Assembly: GCA_016858145.1 (NCBI GenBank)
Contig: JAEHOE010000010.1
Location: 186,001-250,000, forward strand
Reading direction: 5' to 3'
DNA: 64,000 nt
Origin: Edaphochlamys debaryana
Lineage: Eukaryota > Chlorophyta > Chlorophyceae > Chlamydomonadales
Part shown: positions 45,321-58,000 of the stretch, one piece after another
Position numbering within the stretch: position 1 is the first letter of the stretch
How the letters are laid out: each line of letters opens with the position of its first letter
Translations under genes and position numbers: made by a program
The notes under the pieces: generated by a model
What the model saw: only the letters and a program-made list of their open reading frames with translations
The model's database searches: none
What the model was told of the DNA's origin: nothing

Positions 45321-45594
45321 ATGGACGGCGGACTGCTGGCGGACTGGTGTGGACGCTGACGTTCCACGGGGTTTGACGAGAACAAAGTGTTCCACGGGCC
45401 GTGTTACGTACTGCGTGTAACGGGTCGTGGTATATGACGCACGTGTACCACGGGGGGGGTCGGGGTACGGGTCGTGATAGAAAGGGGGTTGTACCACGGG
45501 GGGGTCGGGGTACGGGTCGTGGTAGGCAGGGGGGTCGTTCCACGGGGGGGCTCGTGGTACGGGGGGGGGTCTAACACGGGGTGTGGCACGGGGT

Positions 45595-45609
45595 ACCACT
45601 CCCATAGGG
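45595..45609 (-). repeat. Right terminal inverted repeat
   Basis: Reverse complement of the left 15-bp terminal repeat, followed by the CTG target-site copy at 45610-45612. Confidence 0.85.
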
Positions 45610-48600
45610 CTGTCAGCAGCAGCCGTAATCGTCAGTATACTGAGTGGGCTCGGATTGCTGCTTGTGGAACCTGGAGCTGCCGGTAGGCGTCGGCTGGACC
45701 GCGATGCAGCTGCATACAGCTTGTGGGGTTGCCAAGAGTGGCAGAGCACTGCGTGCATTACGCAACTGTAGTGCAGCTTGCTGCCGGTCACGGTGCTATG
45801 GGTACCGTGGCGCCGCCCTACCGACTTCCCCCGCCCCCGGGCCCTCCCCGGCCCTGGCACTTTCGTCGAGACACCCCCCGCTTTGTCTTGCTACCCGCAG
45901 TCAACTGCACCTCCCCAGACTACTCACGTGACGAGTCCTCGAACTCCGGAGGTGTTAGTCGATGCAGTACGGACTGTGATTGCGATGGGGCGCGAACGTG
46001 AGTGCGCGCACCTTGCGTAATCTTTGTTTATCAGAGGTTGATTATACTCTCACTCTCCTCACCCTGTCCAGCCTGGCCTAGATGCAGGTGCTCATCAAAC
46101 GGCTGGTGTCAGGGGACCTCGCGAGGTGAGCAGCAGGCATGTACAATACCTGGATACCGTGCCGGTCAGTGGGTCCCAAGGCTCACCTACCATGCATGGG
46201 TCTCGGCCGCTTGCGTGCACCCTCCCTCAGAGCCCGCGTTCGCACCCAAGCCACCCACACGAATCGAGAACAGCAGATGGTTCTGCGGTTCCGATACACG
46301 CCAGTATGCCAACTCGAGTAAGCCGCAAGCGGGCCCCCTGCAAACGCGCCCGCCCCTGAGCCTCTCGCTCCACCCTTGCCAAATGCCAATACGTCGCGTG
46401 CTAATGCTTCCGAAGAGCACACACAAGCTCCGACCACTCCCGCAGCACGCAGCCTAACCCCGCTCCTTGCGCTCGGACCATGTGTGGTGCGCCGAGACCC
46501 CTGCTTCAACGTGCTCACGCATGCACAAACAACCCATCCAACACCCCACCGCCCGTCCCCAGGTGACATGATGCTCGTGTTGGCCGGCCGCCCTCTGCTG
46601 GGCTTCGTCGGCAACAACACCTACATAATCAACACGCTGTGGTCAACCTACTTGAACGGCTCACTGGCCCAAGTTAGGCAATCGGCGCCCCTCAGAGGCC
46701 CATTGCACGGCGCAAACAAGAGCTCGAGCCCAAGGGACAACGGGCCCATTGCCCTGGACCTGACCACCTCTTGGAGCCTCACCTCGCCGGACCGCATCGC
46801 GAGCGGTAGCGTGTGTTGCTGGAGGAACAGGGTGCGGCGGGCCGGGGGCTTGGGGCTGCGTGAGCGGCGTCATGCGGGGTGCGGCTACAGCGCGTCGCCG
46901 CGTGTGGCGAGGGAGCAATCACATCAGCTGGCCTGCGGCCAGGGGCAACATTTCGGGAATGGCGTCATGTGACAAGGCGTCAATGGGGCCGGAGCAGTTC
47001 CGTCGGCGCCGGGCAAGGGCTGCCGTGCCCTTCCTCGAAGGGTCAAGACCCACGCTACCCGCCCGTCCAAACCCACAGAGTACGGGCAGCCTGGAGTCTG
47101 CGCCCTCTCAGATACGGCTGAGGTCCGCGCTCGGCATGGTGTTAAAAACGGGGCCCGACGACACCGGCTTGAGCGTCACCTGTTCTCCCTGGGAGGATGT
47201 GCCCTCGGGCTACCTGCTGGCGGGGCTCATGTGGCAAAGGCTGAGCGACCCATCGTATAATGGGCCGTCGGGGCGCGTGGCTTTCCTCTATGCGGGTAAG
47301 CAGGCAATAGGTGTGATAGGTGCGGCACGGTGTTGGGCTATCGGACAGAGCGGTGGGTCCTGCGCCTGTACTAAAGCTCCTGCTGCAAGTCCGCGTACGA
47401 ATGCGGGTTCAGGGTTCGGGTGCAGGGTTCGGGGCGCGGCGCGTCCTGCCCCTGCCCCAAGTCCCGTGCTCGAGGTCTGCTCAGTCTCCGCCTATAAACG
47501 CTCGTTCACCCCCGCAGAGCCCGCTGCCGGTTCATGGTTCTACACGTCTCCTGCCTGTCAAGGGCACGCCGCCGCCCCCAGGTAAGACACGCCGCCTCAC
47601 CCGTGACAATATAATGTTTTTTAAGGTACCCGCCGCCCCGCCTATCCCGCATGCATGTCCGGGCATGTCCGGGCTTCGGGCTGAGCCTGCTCCGGTCACG
47701 GCATGGAGGGTAACTATGTAGTCTCTGTGTCGCCCCACTCAAGGCATGTGCCCATTTCATTGGTGTTGCGCCCTTGCCCACCCACTTTCCCCCCCGCAGG
47801 CCAGCCCCCGCCCTCGTCTGGCGGTGCCGGCAGTGCTGGCGGCGGCGGCAGCGTGGGCATGATTATCGGCATCGTAGTCGGTGTGACTGGAGCCTTAGCC
47901 ATTGCAGTTGCCCTCGTCTTTCACTACAAGAAGCGAAGGCAGCAGCGGCGCTCTAATGCCTACCTGCTTGGAGCGGAGCAGCCACTAGCACCCGAGGCCC
48001 TTGCCACGGGTTACGGAAACGGAGGCGCTCAGACGCAGCCTCCACCGCCCACGCTGACCTTTGCGAGCGCCTTCTGGGGTCCGGCACAGAGCGCGCAGCC
48101 CACGCCCTGCGGATCGCCATTGGCGCACTCTCAGCCCTTCACCGCCGGCCCCTGGCGTTCGGCCTCAGCAGGTGCACAGCCGATCGCATACGAGCTAGGC
48201 GAGCCTCTTCCCCCGAGGCAGAGCCAGCTGGCTATTGCGCAGAGCGTTCGCCACCAGATGGACGTCCTCGATCTTGGGGCTTCCGGTATGGGCTTGGCCT
48301 CTCCTGCGGGGCCTGTGGCGACGTCGTCAGAGCTGAGGTGAGGCCATGCTGTTCCAAGCGAGTGGCAGGTGGCTGGACGATGACTCGCCATGATCTGATG
48401 AGATCATGCACACATCTCCAGCCGACCCCAGTGGATCGGTAGCATACCGAAGCTCCACGCCTAATGGTCTGCCCCACGCCTGGCTCCCCGCAGATCGTTC
48501 TCCTACGCGAACCTTGAAGCGGCCACCGAATGCTTTAGCGAGGCCCGCTTGGTCGGCCGCGGCCCCAGCGGCAGTGCGGTGTACCGCGGGGAGCTGGACG

Positions 48601-49586
48601 GCGCAGCGGTGGCCGTCAAGCGGATGGGCCAGGCGGCGCCGGGAGCTGTGGGCCCAGACCTGGAGGCCGCGGCCCGCGTGCTGGCATCTCTGCAGCTGCC
48701 CCACGTGCTCCGCGTGCTGGGCTGCTGCCCCGAGCAACACGTCATCGTGTACGACTGGGCCTCGGGCGGCAGCCTGGAGGGCCGCCTGGCGCCGGGCGGT
48801 CCGGGGCTGGGCTGGAAGGATCGTGTGCTTGTGGCTGCTGAGGCGGGCACGGGCCTCGCGCTGCTGCACGGCCTCACGCCGCCCCTGACGCACGGGTGAG
48901 AGGGATGGGTGGGGGGAGCAGGGCTTGAAACTGGTCTGGGTTTCAGTTCCCTTATCTGCTCACGGCTTTCCACCCCTTCCCGCAGCTCTCTCCACCCCTG
49001 CAACGTGCTGTTGGACGGCGAGGGCCGGGCGCAGCTGGCAGACGTGGGCCTGGGGACCGCTCCGCCGGAGGGCGGAGGCGCGGGGCCCGAGGGAGACGTC
49101 CACGCCCTGGGCGTGCTCATGCTCCGCCTGCTGGGAGTGGGCGGCTCGGAGGGAGACGTGGTGGCGCGGGCGCGGGCGGCGCAGTCTGACCCCAACCTCT
49201 CGGCGCTGGTCGGGTCGGGCCGTGCGGGGGCCGACTGGCCCTCCCCCGAGTCTCTTGGCTTTGCCCACCTGGCGCTCAAGTGCGTGGGCCCCGACCCCGG
49301 CAGTCGGGCGGACCTTCGCTCCGTGGTGCTCCCGGCCCTGCTGCAGCTGCACAACAGCACACGGCTGTACGGGGACGGGCCCGCCCCAGTGGCCACTCTG
49401 CAGGAGGGAGGAGCGGCATCCCAGATGCCTCCTGGCTTCGTGTGCCCCATCACACAGGTGGGCCCAAGGGCCAGGGGCAGCCCTGCATTGCGGACGACTT
49501 GCTGGGCTTGGAGCACGGCGCAGGAGCACGGCTGTGACTGTTGGCAAGTTGGGAACCGGCATACATGGGCACCAGCGGTTCCTTAG
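45610..49586 (+). pseudogene. Receptor D (interrupted): jacalin-like ectodomain, TM, pseudokinase, no U-box core
   Basis: This follows the split first exon. Exons are 45613-45682 (rest of signal peptide, GLLLVEPGAAG), 45901-45997 (DCDCDG), 46088-46125 (TCSSNGWCQG), 46231-46317, 46563-46831 and 47079-47295 (jacalin-like halves), 47518-47581, 47800-48337 (TM IIGIVVGVTGALAIAVALV and the QSVRHQ motif), 48494-48895 and 48986-49457 (kinase). Lesions: the 6.8-kb insertion; a TGA in the left half of exon 1; a net +1 change in exon 47518-47581 relative to receptor F that shifts the frame before the TM exon; and no second U-box exon, so the product would run into intron sequence after CPITQ and stop at 49586. 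Ectodomain exons and introns are very close to receptor F, its recent duplicate. Confidence 0.8.
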
Positions 49587-49970
49587 ACGGTTTCTTGTGA
49601 CGTGGGGTTGTTGGGCCCGGGCTCTCAGACCCCGGTGACAGTCTGTCTTTCCTCTTGTGCGCATCGCTCGGCGGCTGCGCGGTTACGCACACCTGGGGCG
49701 GCCCTTCCGCTCGGCTGCAAAAGTCAGTCGGGGCAAAGCTTTTCGTCCACGGTCATGGTTGCAAGGCTGCATATAAACTTCAATGATATAGCATTATGTA
49801 TACATGCCTTTGGCAAGCCGCGCACATACACCCCAACATCCCAACGCCATCCAAACTTTATTTACGCGACCCAAAACCGCAGAGGCGGGTCCCAGCAGTC
49901 TCTAACTATTGAACTTCATCGACCTGGAGTCCGCGGCGGCATAGCGAGACGACGTGGGCGAGACGGGCCG
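49587..49970. other. Intergenic region with TATA box for receptor E
   Basis: TATAAA at 49772-49777 lies about 200 bp before the ATG of receptor E. No U-box exon belonging to receptor D is found here. Confidence 0.4.
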
Positions 49971-52900
49971 ATGCCGACCCTTTCGGCGCTGCCGGCTCAC
50001 CGGCAAGGCGGACTCCGTGAAGGTCGCATGCTTGTGACTCTACTCCTAGTTTTCGCGCCGTTGCTCGGAGCTGCAGGTGCGTGCTCGGTCAACGTGGCGG
50101 TCGAGCCTAATGAAGCAAGTGAAGCGGTCAGAGCCGTGGAAGCCCGAGCAAACCAATTGCGCGAACTAAAGCACATACCATGCACCTCCAAGTCCCAGCT
50201 TGATGCTCTGCCAGCCCGCGTCCGACGTGCCTGCGTGTGCGTTCCAACCCGGCGTTACCCGGTCAGCCCCGCGACCGCCCTGCCCACCGGGACTCCGGGT
50301 CAAAGTTGCCCCCCGGCTTACGCTGCTCCTCCCCATACATATCTGCAGCTGAGTGCACCGCGGCAGATTACTACAAGGAGGAGGCGTACGTTATGCCTGG
50401 TGTCAGCCGATGCAAATCGTCCTGTGACTGCGACGGCATGAGATGGTGAGCGGGCGTCTTCCTGCGGCGTCAACTTCTCGATGCCCCCTTTGGCTGACCT
50501 CCACTCCTTCTCGATGAGCGTGCAAAGTTGTACAACGCCTTGCCCAGCCTACGTGTCGACCACAGCTTTGCTTGTTGGTGCTTGTCGCCCCCGGCCGCCC
50601 CGCCCTTCGGTGCAGGTGCTCGCAGAGCGGCTTCTGCTTTGGGGTCGCAAGATGTGAGTCACCAATCACCGTCGTTGCACTGACGCTGGTCCGGGGCAAC
50701 ATAGCGCTGCGTGTCGCTCGTGTATAGTGGGGCTCCTAGCGGCAATCCTGCCTGCGCCTGGGTGTAAGTCTGCCGCCGCTAGCTGATCACCATGCGCATG
50801 TCCGGTGCGCGCTCCCCGCCGACCCAACCCACAGATTCCCCGCCAGCTACGCCGCCTCCCCCACCGGCGCTGCGTCTCTACCCGTCCAGGCGCACCCTCT
50901 CAAGCCGCATGTACTGCGGCTCTCCGTCACGGGAGTACCAAAACACGAGTGCGTGAGCCCGCCCCTTGCCGCCTTGGCCTTGCTCCGCGCTCCCTGTAAC
51001 TACTGTAACCCAGCAGCCGCGTCCACCGTACGTTTCTACGTCACGTACGGTAACCCCCACCCTGCTACGCACCCCCATGCCTCACCCAGGCGACCTAGCC
51101 AACGTGTTGGCGGGCCACCCCTTCGCCGGCATTTCGGGCCGCGCCGATTGGCGCCTCGAGACGCTGTGGTCCCTGTACCTCAACCGGACCTCGGCCGAAG
51201 CCAGCTGGTGGCCTTCCCAGGGCGTGACTCATGGCGCACGCAACCGCAGCGCAACGTCCACCCCCTTCCCCAGCCTCGACCTCCAGACCTCCTGGAGCCT
51301 CGCCCGCGCCGAACGAATCGCAGCGGTGGCCGTGTGCTGCGTCCGTCGCACGGTGAGCAGGGCAGGGCAGGCAGCTGGGTGCGCGTGCGGTGTGCGTGTG
51401 GGGTCGGCAGGGGGCACGGCTCGCCCAGCACACGCAGCTTTGCGAGGCAGGGCAAGACAGGCTACCCCAGGCGGATAAATCCCCGGCAAACCTTCATGCG
51501 CACGCATTGTCCGTTTCGATACGGTACCCATGGTTAACCGTATCAGTGACTGCCCGTGACGTCCGTACCCCGCCTTGCCCCGTCCTGGGTTCCACCCAAC
51601 CCAGGCCCTGCTGGACCCCGAGCCACTGACCCTGCGCTTCCGTACCACGGGAGGCGAGTTCAAGGAGGCTGGTGGCGTGCAACCCACCGATACTAACGCT
51701 ACAGAGTGCTCGGCCTGGGAGGACGTGCCCGCAGGCTACCTGCTCGCCGGGTTCGTGTGGCAGATGCGACCAGACCCTGAGGTCATCTTCGCTTCACGTG
51801 TGGGCTTCATATTTGCCGGTGCGTATCAATCTTAATTACCGTTTGTACGGTGGGTGGGTGACCCGCGCGGGCGGGCGCGGGACAGGCCGGGCAGGGAACC
51901 CGTGCTCCATCATATATAGCGTTTGCGGCACAGAGGGGATCTATCCAACAAGTGGGCCCTGCGTGCCGCCAAGGAGTGACCCTGAGTGACCTCTTCTGCA
52001 CCTCTCCTGCTTGGCAACGTCATCCCGCAGAGCCCGACCCAAGTACATGGTTTTACCCGCTCCCAATCGTTGGTGGCGTCATCGTTCCTGGTGAGCTGGA
52101 CGAGTCCCCTATCCTCTAATGCAACCCGCATCACGCACACCATTCCCACCCGCCGCAGTCAGCAGGCTTCCCCCATCCAGCCCAGCCCAACCCCTCATGT
52201 GCCTGCACGGCAAGTTGCTGGTTCCAGCATGGTGCCGCGCACCCTCTGGCTCGCAGGTGGCGGCAGTGGCGGCGGGTCCCCGGTGTCCCCAATCCGTTCC
52301 ACAGCTCCCGCCACGACGACCACTCGAACGCGCAAGGGCAAAAGCAGCAGCGGCGGCGCGGGTGTCATCGTGGGGCCCATCTTCGGCGCCGCGGCGGCCG
52401 TCGCGGCCGCCGTGGGCGGGGTTTTCGCCCTCCGGGCACACAAGAAGAAGAAGAAGGAGCGCGGTGCAGCCTACCAGCAGACCGACGCAGCCAAGGCCTC
52501 CGGGAACGGCGGCGCTGAGGATGCGGCGGAGAAAGGAGCGGCAGGTCGCACGCCCTGGCCGCCGCCTCTGCAGTCCCTGCCTGCGCCAGCCCCGCAGCTT
52601 CCGCGGCAGCCAATGACGCCTCCGCCGCAGCCTCCATACTTCCCGGCGCCGCAGCCCTACGTTACGGGCCCCTGGGCTGCTGCCTTCCCTGTGCCGTTCT
52701 ACGCCCAGCAGCCCGCACCGCCGCCGGTGGAGGCGACATGGCCTGCACTCCCAAACCAGCTGGCCATCTCCCAGAGCGTGCGACACCAGCAGGACGTCCT
52801 TGGTTCCGACGAGTGCGCCTTGCATCTGCCCGAGCCTGCAGCAATGCCCCCGGCCGACTTCAAGTGAGGGCAAAGCCGTCCCTTAGCTTTGCCTGGCTGG

Positions 52901-54343
52901 GCAGGGACGTGGGCGCAGTTACCTTCGTGCCAGTATAACGTAAGGGGATGTTAATGATGGGCTGCCCCTACCGTACAGGCTCCACACCGTCGATGCCATC
53001 CACGCCGCCACCCAGGGCTTCAGCGAGGCCCGCTTGGTCGGCCGCGGCCCCAGCGGCAGTGCGGTGTACCGCGGGGATCTGGACGGCGCAGCGGTGGCCG
53101 TCAAGCGGATGGGCCAGGCGGCGCCGGGAGCTGTGGGCCCAGACCTGGAGGCCGCGGCCCGCGTGCTGGCCTCTCTGCAGCTGCCCCACGTGCTCCGCGT
53201 GCTGGGCTGCTGCCCCGAGGAACACGTCATCGTGTACGACTGGGCCTCGGGCGGCAGCCTGGAGGGCCGCCTGGCGCAGGGCGGTCCGGGGCTGGGCTGG
53301 AAGGATCGTGTGCGTGTGGCTGCTGAGGCGGGCACGGGCCTCGCGCTGCTGCACGGCCTCACGCCGCCCCTGACGCACGGGTGAGAGGGATGGGTGGGGG
53401 GAATAGGGCTTGCGGCTGGTCTGGGTTTGCAGTTCCCTTATCTGCTTACGCCTTTTTATCCCATTCCTCCACAGTTCCCTCCACCCCTGCAACGTGCTGT
53501 TGGACGGCGAGGGCCGGGCACAGCTGGCAGACGTGGGCCTGGGGACCGCTCTGCCGGAGGGCGGAGGCGCGGGGCCCGAGGGAGACGTCCACGCCCTGGG
53601 CGTGCTCATGCTCCGCCTGCTGGGAGTGGGCGGCTCGGAGGGAGACGTGGTGGCGCGGGCGCGGGCGGCGCAGTCCGACCCCACCCTCTCGGCGCTGGTC
53701 GGGTCGGGGCGTACGGGGGCCGACTGGCCCTCCCCCGAGTCTCTTGGCTTTGCCCACCTGGCGCTCAAGTGCGTGGGCCCCGACCCCGGCAGCCGGCCGG
53801 ACCTTCGCTCTGTAGTGCTCCCGGCCCTGCTGCAGCTGCACAACCGCACACGGCTGTACGGGGACGGGCCCGCCCCAGTGGCCGCCCTGCCGCAGGAGGA
53901 GGAGGACGAGGCGGCCCATATGCCTCCTGGCTTCGTGTGCCCCATCACACAGGTGGGCTCAGGGGTCAAGGACAGTCCTGCCGAACGAGACTGGGTATTG
54001 TGCGCATGAGAGGTTGCATCTCTATTGAGCGTGTGCCCGTCGGGCGGGCGCGCCTGCTCAACCTGAACGGTGGATTGCTTCTTGCCTCCGCTCGACTGGA
54101 CCTCAGGACCTGATGGCCGAACCCTGCGTGGCTGCGGACGGGTTCAGCTACGAGCGGATTGCGATCCAGGAGTGGATCTCACGCTTCACGGCGGCCGGCC
54201 GCCCCGCCCGCAGCCCCCTCACCAACCTGCCCCTGGAGCATCCGGTTGTGGTGCCCAACGAGGTTCTCCGGCAGCAGATCCGCCAGTGGCAGGAGGGCAG
54301 GCAGCTGCAGGGCGACTGGCAGAGCAAGCCATTGGTTGGGTAG
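49971..54343 (+). CDS. Receptor E: complete jacalin-like receptor pseudokinase with U-box
   Basis: Eleven exons (49971-50076, 50349-50445, 50616-50653, 50835-50948, 51090-51352, 51605-51818, 52031-52090, 52257-52863, 52979-53380, 53475-53952, 54107-54343) sum to 872 codons. Residues about 1-35 are a signal peptide (MLVTLLLVFAPLLGAAG); 36-80 the Cys-rich module (SCDCDG, CSQSGFC); 81-118 a Pro linker; 119-277 the jacalin-like domain; 331-353 the TM helix (GVIVGPIFGAAAAVAAAVGG) followed by HKKKKK. A Pro-rich juxtamembrane region with LAISQSVRHQ precedes the kinase (about 500-735) and U-box (about 785-855). The kinase has GRGPSG and VAVK but HGSLHPCN in place of HRDxxxxN and DVG for DFG. It is the clearest full-length member, predicted in the plasma membrane with the U-box in the cytosol. 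Confidence 0.85.
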
Positions 54344-55005
54344 CCGCGAGACTGTTGATTCCACCGGGAGGCCTGTCTGTTGGGCCTTTGGGCGCAGGTG
54401 GGGAGGTCCGGGGGTCAGGATCACTGCCTTCGCCGCGCACCCTTTTGGTCGTCGCATGACTCCACAGGAGTCGGGAGAAGCAGAGCGCAACTCAGCAGGG
54501 CGGGATACGGTGTTGCAGTAGCTTGCTCAGTCGCGGTCGCGGCCGCGGGGGCGTGGGGACTTTGGGTTGGAGACGTGGACAACATGGCGATGAGGGTGCC
54601 ACGCAGGGTCCGGCTGCGCGGGAGCATACGGTGGCAGGCCGGCCTAACGTTTGGAGTGGACTGACCCACGCGAGACGGAACCGAACCTTGAGTTCAGGAC
54701 CGTGCTGTCACTCCTCTGAGGCGACGTGTGGTGGGGGCCGCAGATTGCTTGGGTACGTGTCAATTGCTTTGTATTTCGGGATGCGCCCCGGGATGATCAA
54801 GCACAGAGGGCAAAGTAGACTGATTTGTGTCCGTGTGTCGGGGTGTGTACTAGCTGCTGCGACAGGGGCCATCCCGATGGCGAGAGGTCGCAGCGACAAG
54901 TACGAGTGTGAACGCGGCAGATCATAAACCTGTCTTGTTACTTGAATAACAACAGTCCCGGTATTCTAGGCAATTGCCAGGCACATATACGACCGGTTTA
55001 GCTCG
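54344..55005. other. Intergenic region between receptors E and F
   Basis: No gene is visible. The last ~35 bp match the flank of receptor D's split first exon, identifying the proximal promoter or 5'UTR of the D/F pair; a tatac motif lies near 54987. Confidence 0.5.
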
Positions 55006-58000
55006 ATGCCGAGGGTGCTCTCCACCGAGCGACGAAACCTGTCAGCAGCGGCAATAGTCATCAGCCTAGTGCTCGGGATTGGACTTCTGCTCGTGAGACC
55101 TGGAGCTGCTGGTAGGCGTCGGCTGGACCGCGTAATGCAGCTGCATGCAACTTGTGGGGCTGTCAAGGGAGAGAGGCAGAACAATGCGTGAGCTACGCGG
55201 TTATCATGCTGCTTGCTGCTGCTTCCCGACACGGTGCTACGGGCGCCCCCGCCGAGCTGCCTGATTCCCCCGCCCCCCAGCCCGCGTGCCCACCCCTTCC
55301 CGCACTTTCCTTCTGACACCCGCCCGTCGCTTGATTGCGCTACCCGCAGCCAACTGCACCTCCCAAGACTATTTGCGCGACGAGTCCGTGAACCCGGGAG
55401 GGGCTAAAAGATGCACGACCGACTGCGATTGCGATGCGGCGCGAACGTGAGAGCGCATCATCTGCTTGCACTTGAACCGGGGTCGATTGCTCTCACTCTC
55501 CTCATCCTGTCAAGCCTGGCCTTGATGCAGGTGCTCATCAAAGGGCTGGTGTCAGGGGACCTTCCGAGGTGAGGAAACTCCATGTGCAGGACGTGGGTGC
55601 CGGTCAGCGGGTCCTGAGGCTCACCTACCAAGCAGTCTCGGGGCCTTCCCCGCACCCTCCCACAGACACCACAGAGACCACAGAGCCCCCGTTCACACCC
55701 AAGCCACCCACACGGATCGAGAACAGCAGGTGGTTTTGTGGTACCAGAACACGCCAGTATGCCAACTCAAGTAAGCCGCAAGCGGGCCCCCTGCAAACGC
55801 GCCCGCCCCTGCGCCCGCCGAGCCTCGCTCTCGCTTGCAAATGCGTCGCGCGCTATTGCTCCAGATGCACACACACACAGGCCTTGAGCACCCCCGCAGC
55901 ACCCAGCCTTTCCCCGCCCATTGCCTTTTCCCCCCGCACCCTCCGCCCTTGAACCACACTGCCGCCTAGACCTCCTGCTACTAGTGCCCACCCGTGCAGA
56001 ATGAACAGCCCAGCCAACACCCCACCACCCAACCTCAGGTGACATGATGCTCGTGTTGGACGGCCGCCCTCTGCTCGGTTTCGTTGGCAACAACACCTAT
56101 ATCATCAACACGCTGTGGTCAACCTACATGAACGGCTCACTGGCCCAAGTCAGGCAATCGGCGCCCCTCAGAGGCCCCTTGCACGGCGCAAACAAGAGCT
56201 CGAGCCGACGGGACAACGGAAGCCTGGACCTGACCACCTCTTGGAGCCTCACCTCGCCGGACCGCATCGCGAGCGTTACCGTGTGTTGCTGGCATAACAG
56301 GGTGCGGCGGCCGGGGGGCTGCGTGAGCGGCGGCCGGCGGGGCGCGGCTCCAGCCCGTCTTCGCGTGTGGTGAGGGATGGAGCGAGTGGGCAAACAAGTC
56401 GACAGCAGCTGGTCTTCCAGGCGCACCGTTTCGTTCGGGAATGGCGTCATGTGACAAGGCGTCAATGGGGCCGGAGCAGTTCCGTCGGTGGGGGGCAAGG
56501 GCTGCCCTGCCTCGCCCTGCCCTTCCTCGAAGGGTCAAGACCCACGCTACCCGCCCGTCCAAACCCACAGAGTACGGGCAGCCTGGAGTCTGCGCCCTCT
56601 CAGATACGGCTGAGGTCCGCGCTCGGCATGGTGTTAAAAACGGGGCCCGACGACACCGGCTTGAGCGTCACCTGTTCTCCCTGGGAGGATGTGCCCTCGG
56701 GCTATCTGCTGGCGGGGCTCATGTGGCAAAGCCTGAGCGACCCATCGTATAATGGGCCGTCGGGGCGCGTGGCTTTCCTCTATGCGGGTCGGTAGGGTCA
56801 GTAGGCGAGACGCGCTGCGTATTCAACGAGACAGTGCTGCTATTGCTGCAGGGTCCAGGGCAGTCGGACAGCGCGGGGCATCTTGCCCCTTGCTACCCTT
56901 GCCCCTCATACTTCGCCCGCAAACTCCCGTTACCCCGCGCAGAGCCCGCTGCCGGCTCGTGGTTCTACACGGGTCCTTTCAAGGGCGGGTCGCCGCCCCC
57001 AGCAGGTGAGGCACGCCGCCTCGCCCGTTACAGTGTACCATAACGGGTTCCGCGTGTTGCGCATGCACGTGTCTGAGCCTGATATCGCGTCATCATGCAC
57101 CCTGTCAACCTATGTCTGCCTTCCGTGCTACAACGTCACCTACCATCGCCCCTTGCCCGCCCTCGGCCCCGCAGGCCAGCCGGCGCCCTCTTCCGGCGGC
57201 ATGACCAACGTCCCGGGCATAACAGCCGGCGTCTTCGTCGCTTGCCTCACACCGTTGGCGATCATCGGTGCTCTGGGAGTGTACTTCAAGCGGCGCAAGC
57301 AGCAGCAGCAGGAGCGGCAGCGGCAGCAGCAGCGTGAGGAGCAGCGTCAGCAGCAGCTGTCCGGCGGTGGCTTCCTGGTCGGGCCCGAGCAGCCAAGAGC
57401 ACCCGAGACCCTCGCCACCGGCGGCGGCGGAAACGGAGGTGCCATGCCAATGGTTGCGATCTCCGTCTGGGGTCCCGCCGGGCCGGGCGCACAGCCGACG
57501 CCCTGGGGTCAGGCGCAGGTTGCGCCACAGCCCTTTGCCGCCGGCCCCTGGTCTGCCCCGCCGCACAATGCGCATTCGGGGGCCGCCGCAGGAACGTCGC
57601 AGGGCATCGCACCCCAGAGCCAGGCCCACCTGACCATGAGGCAGTGCAGTGGCAGGAGCCTCACGTTAAGATGGCATGGGAAGGGCGGACCCGCAGGAGG
57701 CTTCCTTGCTTGCCTGATGACCCGGCCATGCCTGGATGGTCACCTGCAGGATATACTATCCCAGCGACCTGGAGTCGGCCACGGATGGGTTCTGTGCTGC
57801 TGGCTTGGTCGGCCGCGGCCCCAGCGGCAGTGCGGTGTACCGCGGGGAGCTGGACGGCGCAGCGGTGGCTGCCAAGCGGATGGGCCAGGCGGCGCCGGAG
57901 ACTGTGGGCCCAGACCTGGAGGCCGCGGCCCGCGTGCTGGCCTCTCTGCAGCTGCTCCACGTGCTCCGCGTGCTGGGCTGCTGCCCCGAGCAACACGTCA

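Larger units (their letters stand above)
38769..45609. mobile_element. 6.8-kb inverted-repeat DNA element inserted in receptor D exon 1
   Basis: The ends are perfect 15-bp inverted repeats: CCCTATGGGAGTGGT at 38769-38783 and its reverse complement at 45595-45609. CTG flanks both sides (38766-38768 and 45610-45612), whereas the uninterrupted paralogue (receptor F) has a single CTG, so the target duplication is 3 bp. Removing the insert and one CTG restores an exon of 106 bp, the same length as in receptors E and F. Both termini carry clustered GTCGTGG/CCACGAC and GGTACGGG motifs like the subterminal repeats of CACTA/EnSpm elements, which also make 3-bp target duplications, but the ends do not start CACTA. 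The interior has a large minisatellite and a partial gene of unknown family. No transposase is recognised, so it is probably non-autonomous. Confidence 0.85.
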
